In this document: in pieces, positions 7,237 to 15,586 of the stretch | How the letters are laid out: every line of letters starts with the position of its first letter | How positions within the stretch are numbered: position 1 is the stretch's first letter | Origin: Bacteroidota bacterium | GTDB lineage: Bacteria; Bacteroidota; Bacteroidia; Bacteroidales; GCA-2748055 | Assembly: GCA_024640885.1 (NCBI GenBank) | Contig: JAHEEC010000043.1 | Location: forward strand, 1-33,078 | Direction of reading: 5' to 3' | DNA length: 33,078 nt | Notes under the pieces: generated by a model | Databases searched by the model: none | The model's input: the letters and a program-made list of their open reading frames with translations, nothing else | Told to the model about the DNA's origin: nothing | Made by a program: the position numbers and the translations under genes

Positions 7237-9702
7237 TCAATGGTTTAAGGAATGTTCGGTCCTGGCAATTATATCGTCCTGGGTATCTGGCGATAGCGTG
7301 GTGAAAAAGGCAGAATACCCGGCCACCCTTACAATGAGATCCCTGTAATTTTCCGGGTTCTTTTTCGCTGCCAGGAGGGTTTCACGGGAAAGGATGTTGT
7401 ACTGCACATGCCAGCCCTTCAGTTCGTCGAAAAAGGTTCGGATGATGGAGGCCAGTTTTCTCTTGTCGGACTCCTCCCTGATGGTTGCCGGCGATAGTTT
7501 CTGGTTCAACAGCACTCCCCCCATGATCCTTGCGGTGGGCAGCTTGGAAACCGATTTGAAGACGGCGGTGGGTCCAAGGAGATCGGTTCCGGACGAAGGT
7601 GAACTACCCTCTGCCAGGGGGGTATAGGCCTTTCGCCCGTCGGGTGTGGCCGGCACTACCGCACCGCTGGGCACATTCGCCGATATGCTTGAGGTCCCGG
7701 CATAATACCTGCATCCAATGGGGCCTTTTCCGTGGCGGGTGGTGTGGTATTTTTCGATCTCATCCATGAAGCAGCTGTAAGCTTCCCTCAGGAGCAGGTC
7801 CACGTAATCGTCGTCGTTGCCGTATTTGGGGGCAAAATTGAGGAGCAGATGCCTGATCTTTTCCCCCGTTTCTCCATTGAAGTCATCCTCAAGGGCTTTT
7901 AACAGCTCACCCGGGGTGATCCTCTTCTCATCGTAAACAAGCTTTTTTATGGCAGCCAGGGAGTTCCCCAGGTTGGCAATTCCCACCTGAAGACCCGAAA
8001 CAAAATCGTACTTGGAGCCCCCTTCCTTAATTGTCTTTCCGCGGGGAATGCAACTCTCCACGAATGCCGAGCACAGAATGTCCGGTACAAGTTCTTCAAG
8101 GGCTGTGTCCACGGCAGTGTCTATTTCAACGGTTTTGCGGGCAAAAAACCTGACCTGCCGGTCCCAGGCCTCCATCACCTCCCTGAATGATTTGAACTCT
8201 TCAAGGTTACCAGTACCTTTATGAAATACCCTGCCAGATTCCGTATCCATCCCATCCCGCAGCGCGGCCAGCAGAACCCTTCCAAAGTTCAGGAAACTCA
8301 TGCCGGTACAACGGTAGCCCCACTTACCGGGTACCGCAATTTCGATGCAACCGATGGCTGAATAGTCCATGGCATCGGGTTTTTCCACACCAAGATCCAG
8401 CAGACCGGGAATGACAATCTCGTCATTGTTAAAGGAGGGCATGCCAAATCCCAATTCGATGACCCTGATGCATTCATCCAGGAAACCGGGATCCATCTTC
8501 CTGTGAAAACGCACAGAAAGGTTGGGCTGGGTGAGCTTCATCCGGCCCACCGATCGGAGGATGAGGAAACTCAACCTATTGACCGCATCCTTCCCATCGA
8601 GGGTTTGTCCGCCAATGGTGACGTTCTGGTAAAGGGGCCCGCCCGCCGAGAACCGGGTATGGGACCAGGGCCTTATCTTGTTGATTGACAAAAGCTTGAT
8701 CCAGGTATTTTCCAGGAGTTCAGAGGCAAAACCCTCGGTGAGACTGCCTGCAGCCAGGTCTTCCTGGTAGAAGGGGTAGAGGTACTGGTCCATTCTGCCC
8801 AGGGAGACCGAATGCCCGTTGCTCTCAATCTGGAGCACCAGTTGCACAAAATAGGTGAGTTGCAATGCCTGGTAAAAGTCACGGGGTGGCTCCAGGGCAA
8901 TGACCTCACAATTATGCGCAATCAGAAGCAATTCCGCGGCACGCTCCTTTTCATGCGCTGTCGCGGCCATGGTGCGGGCCAGCTTCGCATAACGAAGGAT
9001 AAAAGCACTGAGCGATTCCATGGCGATGGAGAGGGAGCGGTAGAACCACTCTTTTTTCACCTCCTCCTGCCTGGTGCCCTCCAACTGGCGGTGATACATC
9101 CCGATCTCATCCATATACCCTTTGAGTCCCACATCCAGGATTTTCCTGAAATCAACGGCAATATGGGCATCCCCACTTGTCAAATTGCCGGTGGCCTTGA
9201 TAATGGCCGAATCCTGCAGGTCACGCAGCTCCTGCGTCATCAGGGCCCTTCCCCGGTCCCACAGCACGCGGCCCTTCCACCATGCGGCTATCTCAACCAG
9301 CTCCTTCTTGTGGGTGTCCGTGATATAGAAAGCATCCCCGGGACGGGTGTGCAATTCGTCCATCTCCTCGGGAAGCCAGTCTACTGCATATTCCGGGAAA
9401 ATGGGGGCGGCCCGGTGGGCCGACGACTGGTTGCCCACAATCAGTTCCCCCTCATCAATATAAACGGTCATCTCCTTCAGGGTCCGCTCCAGGGCCAGGG
9501 CCCTTCGGACGATTACCGGCTCAGCTTCATTTTCGCGATATACACGGGTGTAAAAAAGTGCGCGTTCGGTGCAAACCGTTGGCCTTGTGGAGAGCACCTT
9601 TTCCCGCAAAGCTGCGATCCGGGGAGTGATCCCGGTTTCGCTCCCCCCGGATGCCTTCCGCAAAACAACCTCATTTTTATTATTAATCACCGTTGTGTTC
9701 AT
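7237..9702 (-). CDS. YbiW/PflD-type glycyl radical enzyme (eliminase class)
   Basis: A full-length (821-residue) glycyl radical enzyme. The radical site is intact near the C-terminus: RVAGY with Gly795, followed by a long conserved-looking tail. The thiyl Cys is Cys452 in AIGCIE, with Glu454 as the expected general base. Pyruvate formate-lyase has a Cys-Cys pair instead, so this is an eliminase-type enzyme, not PFL. From memory, E. coli YbiW matches closely in several blocks, including PxVCTERA, the APIFPEY region, GKWGYRCTGMSF and the last 25 residues. I recall YbiW being linked to ring opening of 1,5-anhydroglucitol-6-phosphate. Oxygen sensitivity is expected. It has a strong Shine-Dalgarno and is coupled to the activase gene. 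A PFL annotation would be wrong; the exact substrate is inference. Confidence 0.92.
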   Translation of the reverse strand: MNTTVINNKNEVVLRKASGGSETGITPRIAALREKVLSTRPTVCTERALFYTRVYRENEAEPVIVRRALALERTLKEMTVYIDEGELIVGNQSSAHRAAPIFPEYAVDWLPEEMDELHTRPGDAFYITDTHKKELVEIAAWWKGRVLWDRGRALMTQELRDLQDSAIIKATGNLTSGDAHIAVDFRKILDVGLKGYMDEIGMYHRQLEGTRQEEVKKEWFYRSLSIAMESLSAFILRYAKLARTMAATAHEKERAAELLLIAHNCEVIALEPPRDFYQALQLTYFVQLVLQIESNGHSVSLGRMDQYLYPFYQEDLAAGSLTEGFASELLENTWIKLLSINKIRPWSHTRFSAGGPLYQNVTIGGQTLDGKDAVNRLSFLILRSVGRMKLTQPNLSVRFHRKMDPGFLDECIRVIELGFGMPSFNNDEIVIPGLLDLGVEKPDAMDYSAIGCIEIAVPGKWGYRCTGMSFLNFGRVLLAALRDGMDTESGRVFHKGTGNLEEFKSFREVMEAWDRQVRFFARKTVEIDTAVDTALEELVPDILCSAFVESCIPRGKTIKEGGSKYDFVSGLQVGIANLGNSLAAIKKLVYDEKRITPGELLKALEDDFNGETGEKIRHLLLNFAPKYGNDDDYVDLLLREAYSCFMDEIEKYHTTRHGKGPIGCRYYAGTSSISANVPSGAVVPATPDGRKAYTPLAEGSSPSSGTDLLGPTAVFKSVSKLPTARIMGGVLLNQKLSPATIREESDKRKLASIIRTFFDELKGWHVQYNILSRETLLAAKKNPENYRDLIVRVAGYSAFFTTLSPDTQDDIIARTEHSLNH

Positions 9703-9703
9703 C

Positions 9704-10609
9704 TCAACCTCCTGTTTTTACAGTCAAACCCATGCGTTTGGAATATTTGACATAGTGCTCCAGCTCCCCCGGCTGCATGGCTTGCATCTCCGAGAAAGGA
9801 TCCTGCCTTCCCAGCATTTCATATTTGGCACCGCCCATGGTGTGGAACGGCAGGAAGTGAACTTCACGCACGAGCTTCAATGAAAGGATAAAGTCAATCA
9901 TTCTAAATATCTCGTTTTCAGTATGATTAAACCCTGGAATTACAGGGATCCTGATTTTCACATGCGCCCCTGATCCGGCCAGTTTTTCCATGTTTCTCAT
10001 GACCAGCCCGGCGTTGGCACCTGCATGCTCCCTAAGTTTAGAACTGTCGGTATGTTTCAGGTCAGCCAGGAATACCCCCGTGTAAGGGATACAGGCCCTG
10101 ATGCTTTCCCAGGGTACATGCAGGGAAGTCTCCATATGCGTACCGATCCCCCTCTTCCTGAGTTCTTTTAGCAAACTGACCACACCAGCAACCTGGGCAA
10201 GGGGCTCACCGCCCGAAAGGGTCACACCTCCGCCGTCCCGGTAAAAGGGGAGGTCCTTCCCGATCTCCTCGAGCAATTCATCAATGCCCATCTCCCTCCC
10301 CGAAACGGTCAGTGCCCTGGACACACACACTTCACTGAACCTTTCCGGTTCCTTTAAAAACCCGCGGTTAATGCGGATCCCGGCCTGACCCGATTTGCTG
10401 ATGGCACCATCGCCCGAAGCCACACAATCCCCGAAATTTCTGCAACGGCTCCGGTCGTACATGACCTCTGGACCAACCGACTGGCTCTCAGGATTGCTGC
10501 ACCATGCGCAGTAAAGCGGACAACCCTTCAGGAACACAACCGTACGCACCCCTTCACCGTCATGGGTGGAGAAACGCTGGATATTAAAAACCATCAACCG
10601 TTCATTCAT
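9704..10609 (-). CDS. Radical SAM glycyl radical enzyme activase (YbiY/PflA-like)
   Basis: The 301-residue product is the partner activase that cuts SAM and abstracts hydrogen from Gly795 of the GRE. The radical SAM cluster motif CPLYCAWC is intact (Cys30, Cys34, Cys37), followed by a GGxxxSGGEP-type SAM motif (GGGVTLSGGEPL). The ferredoxin-like insert between them keeps only three Cys (56, 62, 95). Most GRE activases have about eight, so one or both accessory clusters are probably lost. The C-terminal half (LHVPWESI, FLADLKH, EVHFLPFHTMG) resembles E. coli YbiY as I recall it. An in-frame ATG at 10645 exists, but the best promoter -7 element falls inside that extension, so the start at 10609 is chosen. 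It is the first gene of the operon. Confidence 0.92.
   Translation of the reverse strand: MNERLMVFNIQRFSTHDGEGVRTVVFLKGCPLYCAWCSNPESQSVGPEVMYDRSRCRNFGDCVASGDGAISKSGQAGIRINRGFLKEPERFSEVCVSRALTVSGREMGIDELLEEIGKDLPFYRDGGGVTLSGGEPLAQVAGVVSLLKELRKRGIGTHMETSLHVPWESIRACIPYTGVFLADLKHTDSSKLREHAGANAGLVMRNMEKLAGSGAHVKIRIPVIPGFNHTENEIFRMIDFILSLKLVREVHFLPFHTMGGAKYEMLGRQDPFSEMQAMQPGELEHYVKYSKRMGLTVKTGG
9708..9713 (-). promoter_or_regulatory. Strong Shine-Dalgarno of the GRE gene inside the activase 3' end
   Basis: The minus strand reads AGGAGG five bases before the GRE ATG and overlaps the last codons of the activase gene, whose TGA is one base from the start codon. Most genes here lack such a site, so it suggests high translation of the GRE and coupling to its activase. 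Confidence 0.75.
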
Positions 10610-10625
10610 GGGAATCGATTCTGTG

Positions 10626-10656
10626 CAAAGGTATTGTATTTTCATATGAAAGTAAA
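10626..10656 (-). promoter_or_regulatory. Bacteroidota-type promoter of the GRE operon
   Basis: On the minus strand TTTA (10653-10656) is separated by exactly 19 bases from TACCTTTG (10626-10633). The second is a perfect match to the Bacteroidota -7 consensus TAnnTTTG and the first a one-base variant of -33 TTTG. Transcription would start near 10619, giving a leader of about 10 bases before the ATG at 10609. It lies downstream of a strong terminator of the preceding gene, so the GRE operon has its own promoter. Confidence 0.6.
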
Positions 10657-10673
10657 TATGCTTTCATATAAAG
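10640..10673. promoter_or_regulatory. Candidate repressor operator: palindrome plus direct repeat
   Basis: TTTCATATGAAA (10640-10651) is a perfect 12-bp palindrome lying between the predicted -33 and -7 elements of the GRE operon. A second near copy, TTTCATATAAAG (10662-10673), begins 22 bases away, about two helical turns, on the upstream side. Repeated sites on one DNA face that overlap a promoter are the usual shape of a repressor operator. The DeoR protein encoded at the end of this operon is the natural candidate to bind it. The sequence pattern is direct; the binding is inference. Confidence 0.5.
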
Positions 10674-10689
10674 TATTCCAATTTAGAAA

Positions 10690-10730
10690 GGATATAAGAA
10701 AAGCCGCCCCAAGCATGGCTTGAGGCGGCT
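10690..10730 (-). terminator. Strong Rho-independent terminator after the T9SS protein gene
   Basis: Outer arms of 7 bp (AGCCGCC at 10702-10708 with GGCGGCT at 10724-10730) and inner arms of 5 bp (CAAGC with GCTTG) form one long GC-rich hairpin with a single mismatch and a 3-base loop. On the minus strand it runs into TTTTCTT. It is about 55 bases past the stop of the T9SS protein gene and marks the end of the PUL transcript. Confidence 0.85.
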
Positions 10731-10784
10731 CCTTTTATGCCTGCAAACTGGTTGAACAGTCCCGGCAGATTTACAGGGATTTCC

Positions 10785-12602
10785 TTACTGGATCACCAGA
10801 TGATTTGTCATTACAGACTTTTCCGTGGTGGTCCTTACCAGGTAGATCCCTTTGGCCAGGTTGCCCAGGTCCAGCGTACGCTCGGTTACCATCCCGGGGA
10901 ACTGCTCCATATGCAGCAGTGATCCGGTCAGGCTGTAAACCTTGATCTCTCTGATTCCTTCACCGCCGGCCGAACGGATGCTTACCACACCGCTGGTGGG
11001 GTTGGGGTAGAGGATCATCTCATCGATCGATGCGTTCCTGACGGAAACGGGAGCGGCTTCGATCACAAAGAAGGTCTCTGCAAGCATGTCGTACCCGTCG
11101 CAGCAGAAAAGACCGGCCCAGTATTCACCCGGTGCAAGCTCATGCTCATCGGGATTGGTAAAGGTCAGAGTTCCGCTTACTCCTGGGATATATTTCCAGA
11201 TGATGGAGTAGGCTCCTCCGCCAGGTTCATCTCCGGGATTATAGACACCGATCCAGTCCGTTTCGGTCCAGGCAGGGCTGTTATAATCAAACACCAGGCT
11301 ATCTGTCTCCAGGTAGGTCAGGGAAGAGGCCACCAGGTAAGCGGAAGTATCGGTGACGATGCTGAAATTATGCTCGGCAATGATATCATACCCGTCGCAG
11401 CAAAGCAGGTAGACCGTATAATCTCCCGGTACCAGTGCGGTGGTGAATTCAATGGTCCCCGAATCTCCCTCTATATAGGCCCAGTCATGGGAGGCAGGAT
11501 CTCCGTCGGGTATCTCACCGAGGTCATAAATTCCTATCCAGTCAGTGGACTGCGAACCGGGATTGTTGAAATTGACAATGATGGTCGATCCCTCCGGATA
11601 GGCACTGGCGCTGGTCTTCACATAGGCATCACCACCGGGGGATGGCACCCATAACTGTTTCCAGAACTCAACGGTAATGTTGAAGACGGGTCCGGTTTCA
11701 AAGGAGGCCACACGGTTGCTGGCCAGGCTGGTCCCCTGGTCATCGGCTGCCTCCTCATAGGCCCAGTCATTATGGCACCATATCTTGTACTCCACATCTG
11801 CCACCTGCGGGAGCACCGCGGTGAAATGGGTGGCATCCACTTTGGTTGCCTGGACTGAGCTACCCATGTCCCAGCCGTTGTAGCTGCCCACAACCCATGC
11901 CTCGACGGTTCCTTCGGGCACAGTAATATTGATTGTGATATCACCTACTTTTGTGGGATCATAAATGGCCTTGAAGGCATCACATACCACTACACCGCCA
12001 TCTGTCATGTACACATAATTGGTAGAGTTGGTCTGCTCATAGGGCCATCCCGGTCCGGCCAGGAACTTATACTCCAGCGTTGTTGTATCCAGGGTATGGA
12101 TGGTCAGGGTGTACTCCTTGCCGTTGGCCGTGGAATCCACCATGGTCATCTCATGTGAGGTGGAATTCCAGCTGTTGAACGAGCCTGTGATGTAGCACAC
12201 AAACAGGTCGGCCGGCACCAGCACATCGATGGTCACATCGGCTTCCTGGCCAGTGTCATAATAGGCTAAGAAAGAGGATACCGTATCCCCGTCAGCAGTC
12301 AGCTCAGACAGATTGAAATCAGCTGATTGCTTCTGCTCATATTTCCAGTTTGGTCCTGCCAGGTACTTGTAGGTTGTGGTTGCCACATCCCCGTCGGCCA
12401 CTTCGATGTCCAGTGTAAATACCTTGGGGGAATCAGAAACCTTGTTCATGGGATTCGCCACGGGGTCCCAGTTATTGAAGGAACCGGCCACATAGCAAAC
12501 CGATGCTGAATCATTCACCGTGACCTTCAAGGTATGGGTCCCGGCAAAGCTCATGCCTGACATAAGGGTGAGCAAAATCAATGGTAAAATTCTTTTCTTC
12601 AT
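10785..12602 (-). CDS. T9SS-exported glycan-binding protein with three AMPK-beta/CBM48-like modules
   Basis: A 605-residue secreted protein with no catalytic domain that I can see. After a signal peptide (1-20) come three related modules (about 22-118, 121-218, 220-315). Each has a V(A/I/V)GSFNxW-type core and a later W-YEQ/YEE segment, as in AMPK-beta/CBM20/CBM48 glycan-binding folds. Two further repeats (about 328-416 and 422-514) share a DWIG(I/V)Y block, a PG-Y segment and LCCDGYD or FCCDGYD; I recall similar domains attached to phosphoesterases but cannot name their ligand. The last 75 residues (LYPNPTSG, KVYSLTG, LAKGIYLV) are a type A T9SS sorting domain, so it should be anchored on or released from the outer surface. 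It follows GH30 by 57 bases and probably captures polymer for the SusCD system. Confidence 0.85.
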   Translation of the reverse strand: MKKRILPLILLTLMSGMSFAGTHTLKVTVNDSASVCYVAGSFNNWDPVANPMNKVSDSPKVFTLDIEVADGDVATTTYKYLAGPNWKYEQKQSADFNLSELTADGDTVSSFLAYYDTGQEADVTIDVLVPADLFVCYITGSFNSWNSTSHEMTMVDSTANGKEYTLTIHTLDTTTLEYKFLAGPGWPYEQTNSTNYVYMTDGGVVVCDAFKAIYDPTKVGDITINITVPEGTVEAWVVGSYNGWDMGSSVQATKVDATHFTAVLPQVADVEYKIWCHNDWAYEEAADDQGTSLASNRVASFETGPVFNITVEFWKQLWVPSPGGDAYVKTSASAYPEGSTIIVNFNNPGSQSTDWIGIYDLGEIPDGDPASHDWAYIEGDSGTIEFTTALVPGDYTVYLLCCDGYDIIAEHNFSIVTDTSAYLVASSLTYLETDSLVFDYNSPAWTETDWIGVYNPGDEPGGGAYSIIWKYIPGVSGTLTFTNPDEHELAPGEYWAGLFCCDGYDMLAETFFVIEAAPVSVRNASIDEMILYPNPTSGVVSIRSAGGEGIREIKVYSLTGSLLHMEQFPGMVTERTLDLGNLAKGIYLVRTTTEKSVMTNHLVIQ

Positions 12603-12659
12603 AATCTCAATTTTAATTGGTTAATACTAAATAAACTATCTTCATTTGGTTTAATATTA

Positions 12660-14150
12660 TCATGCTGGCTCCTTCCATCGGCAGGAGGCAATGCTCCTGG
12701 GTGCCAGTGTGAGGGGAAAAGAGTGGGTATTGTCATCAAGTGTGATTTTCATGGCCTGGTCGGTGTCATTTTGCATGACCACCCCATAGGTTCCATCGGG
12801 ATTCTCAACGGCGGTCATGTGGAGCCCCTCGGGGTGATACCCGGAAACTCCAATGCGAACGGACCCTGAGGAGATGGCTTTTGACAGGTGAGCGATCAGG
12901 TAATAATGGGTCTTCCGGTCAAGGGTTGAATAATCCCTGGAGCTGATCTCAATGGCTCCGTAGCAAGTGGTGCACCCCCCCGGGCGGTTGGGAGCGCCAT
13001 TCTCATCCAAAAGGAAATTCCATACGATCACTGCCTTGGAGTAGTTATTGAGGGTACCGATCCCCACCTCCCGCATGCTCCACATCAGGTTGTCCTCAAA
13101 GGTGTAATCCCAGCTTCCTATGGACATCTCTGTGAAATAGAGGTTTTTATCAGGCGCAGCATCATGCACCCTCAGCATCTCTGTCTTGTTCCCGCCATAG
13201 GCATGAAAAGCGGCCCCGTCCACATACTTGGAGGCTCCGGGATTATTGTAGATGTTCAGCGGATAACCTTTCTGGTCGGGCACATTATCATAATTGTAGT
13301 TATGGTCGAACACCACTATTTTTGTTTGGATCCCGTGATCCTCAAATGCCGGTCCCAGGGCATTCTCGATAAATTCCGACTGTTCCTGCCAGGTCATATA
13401 GAGCGACGCCGAATTCCCCCTGTTCAGGGGCTCATTCTGGATGGTTATGGACTCGATGGGGAATCCCTCTTTCTCCATTTCCTGGATGAACATCACGAAA
13501 TAGGTGGCATAGTCCTGGTAGTACTCCGGGTTTAGCTGACCGCTGGTCCATGAACTGTAAGGCTGCATGTCGGAAAGGTTATTCACCTTCATCCATCGGG
13601 GACAGGTCCAGGGCGAGGCCATGATCTTCACCCCCGGATTGATGGCCAGGATCTCTTTCAGGATGGGGAAAAGATCACGCCTGTCCAGCTCATGGATCTT
13701 GAAATTCTCTATACCGGGCGAATCACAGCAGGTGTACTCCTCCATTGAAAAATCAGAACACCCGATGGAGATCCTGATATAGCTGAATCCTGCACCTTCT
13801 TCAGGATCAAAGGTCTCCTTGAGCAGGTCAGCCCGGTTCGCCTCGGTCATGCGCAGCAGGTTGTAGCAGGATGAACCGGTAATGGCCACCCCAAAGCCAT
13901 CAATCTGCTGGAAAGTATCCGCAGGCTCAATCCAGATGGTGGATGGGATCTCCATATTGGGTTTCGAATTGAAATCCACTGGAATATGCTGAAAGAGCAT
14001 GGAACGGTTGGCATAGGTGACAAATACCTCCACATCCCCTTTCACCTCTCCATCCGGATCCGGGACATCGTTTCCCTGGGGGTTACAAGCCAGTAGCAGC
14101 ATGATAGGAGCCAGGGCGCCCAGGAGTTTTACAATATTTCTAATACACAT
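12660..14150 (-). CDS. GH30-family glycoside hydrolase lipoprotein
   Basis: A 496-residue predicted surface or periplasmic lipoprotein (signal ending LLLAC) with the GH30 layout: substrate-side DGFGVAITGSS, SPWTCPRWMK, acid/base Glu240 in TIQNEP and nucleophile Glu341 in YFTEMS, then a C-terminal beta domain. GH30 enzymes include beta-1,6-glucanases (subfamily 3), glucosylceramidases and xylanases. The overall look fits the beta-glucosidase/beta-1,6-glucanase side, but I cannot fix the subfamily. The start at 14150 is preferred over 14171 because it leaves 4 bases after the upstream stop, has an AGGA just before it and gives a compact signal peptide. It is the only obvious glycosidase in this locus, so it is probably the enzyme that makes the imported oligosaccharide. 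Confidence 0.9.
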   Translation of the reverse strand: MCIRNIVKLLGALAPIMLLLACNPQGNDVPDPDGEVKGDVEVFVTYANRSMLFQHIPVDFNSKPNMEIPSTIWIEPADTFQQIDGFGVAITGSSCYNLLRMTEANRADLLKETFDPEEGAGFSYIRISIGCSDFSMEEYTCCDSPGIENFKIHELDRRDLFPILKEILAINPGVKIMASPWTCPRWMKVNNLSDMQPYSSWTSGQLNPEYYQDYATYFVMFIQEMEKEGFPIESITIQNEPLNRGNSASLYMTWQEQSEFIENALGPAFEDHGIQTKIVVFDHNYNYDNVPDQKGYPLNIYNNPGASKYVDGAAFHAYGGNKTEMLRVHDAAPDKNLYFTEMSIGSWDYTFEDNLMWSMREVGIGTLNNYSKAVIVWNFLLDENGAPNRPGGCTTCYGAIEISSRDYSTLDRKTHYYLIAHLSKAISSGSVRIGVSGYHPEGLHMTAVENPDGTYGVVMQNDTDQAMKITLDDNTHSFPLTLAPRSIASCRWKEPA

Positions 14151-14154
14151 ATTC

Positions 14155-15543
14155 CTAGTTGGTCTGAACAATGGTTATGGTTTTTGCATTCTCGTCCAGG
14201 GTGACCCTGAATACCCCTTCAAAGGAGGTCGGACCTCCGTTGATATTTCCGGTATTGCCTTCATCGGTGCGGCCGAAGAATGGTTCGGTGACGGTAAACT
14301 TGGCTGCATCGATCTCATGCGCGGCATCCCACCACCCCCGTTTAAAAAAGAACTTGAAGTCCAGGGATCCAAATCCATTGGCATCCTCATCGCTGTTCCT
14401 TCCAAAGATGGTCACCTGGTAGATACCGTCTGCAATGCGCACAGCCGGAGCATAGTCAAAGGGTGAGTTCCAGTTCCAGCTGGAGGTGGTTTCGTAGGGG
14501 GCAGATGGACGGCCGAAACCGGTTCCGCAGACCCACATGGCCTCGGGGTAAATCACATCGGGAAGCGGTTCGATATAGAGGTAGTTGCCATCTACATAAT
14601 AATAGGCTTTATAGATGGCCGTGGGACCCACAAATACTGCAGTATTATCACCCGTTACCTCAAAATAATCAGGGGCCAGGTTATTGGTCAGGTTGGTAAG
14701 CCCGGTGAAGGTCACTTCCACACCTTTTCCGAAATAGATATTTCCTCCCCGGAAATCCGTAGAAGCCATCACAAGGGGCGACAGGTCCCCGTCAATGTCC
14801 AGTGAGGTTACAGGTTCCAGTAACTTCCCGCCTGGCTCTATGGTGAAAGCCAGTGCGTCGAAGGTCATCTGGGAGATTCCTACCAGGGAGGGCTCACTGC
14901 TGGTCAGGGGATCCCCGCTCTGGTCGATAACCCCTACACCGTCACCCACCTTTCCGAATACCAGCCCGCTCCAGTCCACCTTTTTAAACTTATCCAGCTT
15001 GGTGGCCATCCGGAACGAGACTGTGTTCCCGAAATTCATTCCTTCTGATTTGTAGACCAGGTTTTCAGCATCCAGGAGGGTCATGGGGTAGGTTGATCCG
15101 GCAGTGGGTACAAACCACAATTCTTCGATCACCGGTCTCCTGGCCGTGGTATTCTCCAGGATAAGATCTGTGGTGTACCCGTCCACATTGATTGAGGAGA
15201 GGTAGACCTTCACCAATTCGTTGTCGGGCCTGTTGGCCACGAATGGAATGCCGTATTTCCGGTTGACCGAGGCAGTATTCCCTTTGGTGCGGATCGATTC
15301 GGATCCGATCACCTCCTTGTTTACAACCACCAGCACCTCCAGGGTTGAAAGAGGGGTCACATCATCTGTGATCTCCACTTCCAGGGAGATGGAATCCCCG
15401 TAGGTAATGGTTGCCTCGGCTACGAGCGCCTTCTCAAAAACCGGGTAGGATTCGGGGTAGGTCACAAGGACCCGGTCATCCTTGCACGAGGCAAGAAGTA
15501 CCGCCACCACTGTAACCAGTAAGGTTTTATATGCAAATTTCAT
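14155..15543 (-). CDS. SusE/SGBP-like outer-membrane glycan-binding lipoprotein
   Basis: A 462-residue lipoprotein (Cys20 after VAVLLAS) in the position where SusE/SusF or surface glycan-binding proteins sit, between SusD and the glycosidase. The N-terminal part looks like one or two Ig-like spacer domains (about 30-140, with repeated beta-strand and Thr/Ser-rich segments). The C-terminal 120 residues have a SusE/SusF-like binding fold with several exposed aromatics (ETTSSWNWNSPF and FKFFFKRGWWD). The start is placed at 15543 because residues upstream in the longer frame are Cys/Ser/Pro-rich and belong to another frame of the SusD gene, whereas MKF begins a clean lipoprotein signal. Function is glycan capture by position and fold; specificity is unknown. 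Confidence 0.78.
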   Translation of the reverse strand: MKFAYKTLLVTVVAVLLASCKDDRVLVTYPESYPVFEKALVAEATITYGDSISLEVEITDDVTPLSTLEVLVVVNKEVIGSESIRTKGNTASVNRKYGIPFVANRPDNELVKVYLSSINVDGYTTDLILENTTARRPVIEELWFVPTAGSTYPMTLLDAENLVYKSEGMNFGNTVSFRMATKLDKFKKVDWSGLVFGKVGDGVGVIDQSGDPLTSSEPSLVGISQMTFDALAFTIEPGGKLLEPVTSLDIDGDLSPLVMASTDFRGGNIYFGKGVEVTFTGLTNLTNNLAPDYFEVTGDNTAVFVGPTAIYKAYYYVDGNYLYIEPLPDVIYPEAMWVCGTGFGRPSAPYETTSSWNWNSPFDYAPAVRIADGIYQVTIFGRNSDEDANGFGSLDFKFFFKRGWWDAAHEIDAAKFTVTEPFFGRTDEGNTGNINGGPTSFEGVFRVTLDENAKTITIVQTN

Positions 15544-15586
15544 ATCGTTGCTCTTTCGGTTAATTGATTTGACATGCGCATACAGT

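Noticed and set aside
6396..7304. 302-residue plus-strand frame antisense to the ROK gene
   Set aside because: It overlaps the intact ROK gene, is rich in His/Pro/Asp and shows no recognisable domain.
7237..9702. Annotation as pyruvate formate-lyase
   Set aside because: The active site has a single Cys followed by x-Glu (GCIE), not the Cys-Cys pair of PFL, and the flanking blocks match YbiW-type enzymes.
8812..9750. 312-residue frame on the plus strand over the GRE and activase genes
   Set aside because: It is antisense to a well-supported GRE gene, and its residues lack any signal, domain or regular composition; it is a codon-bias shadow.
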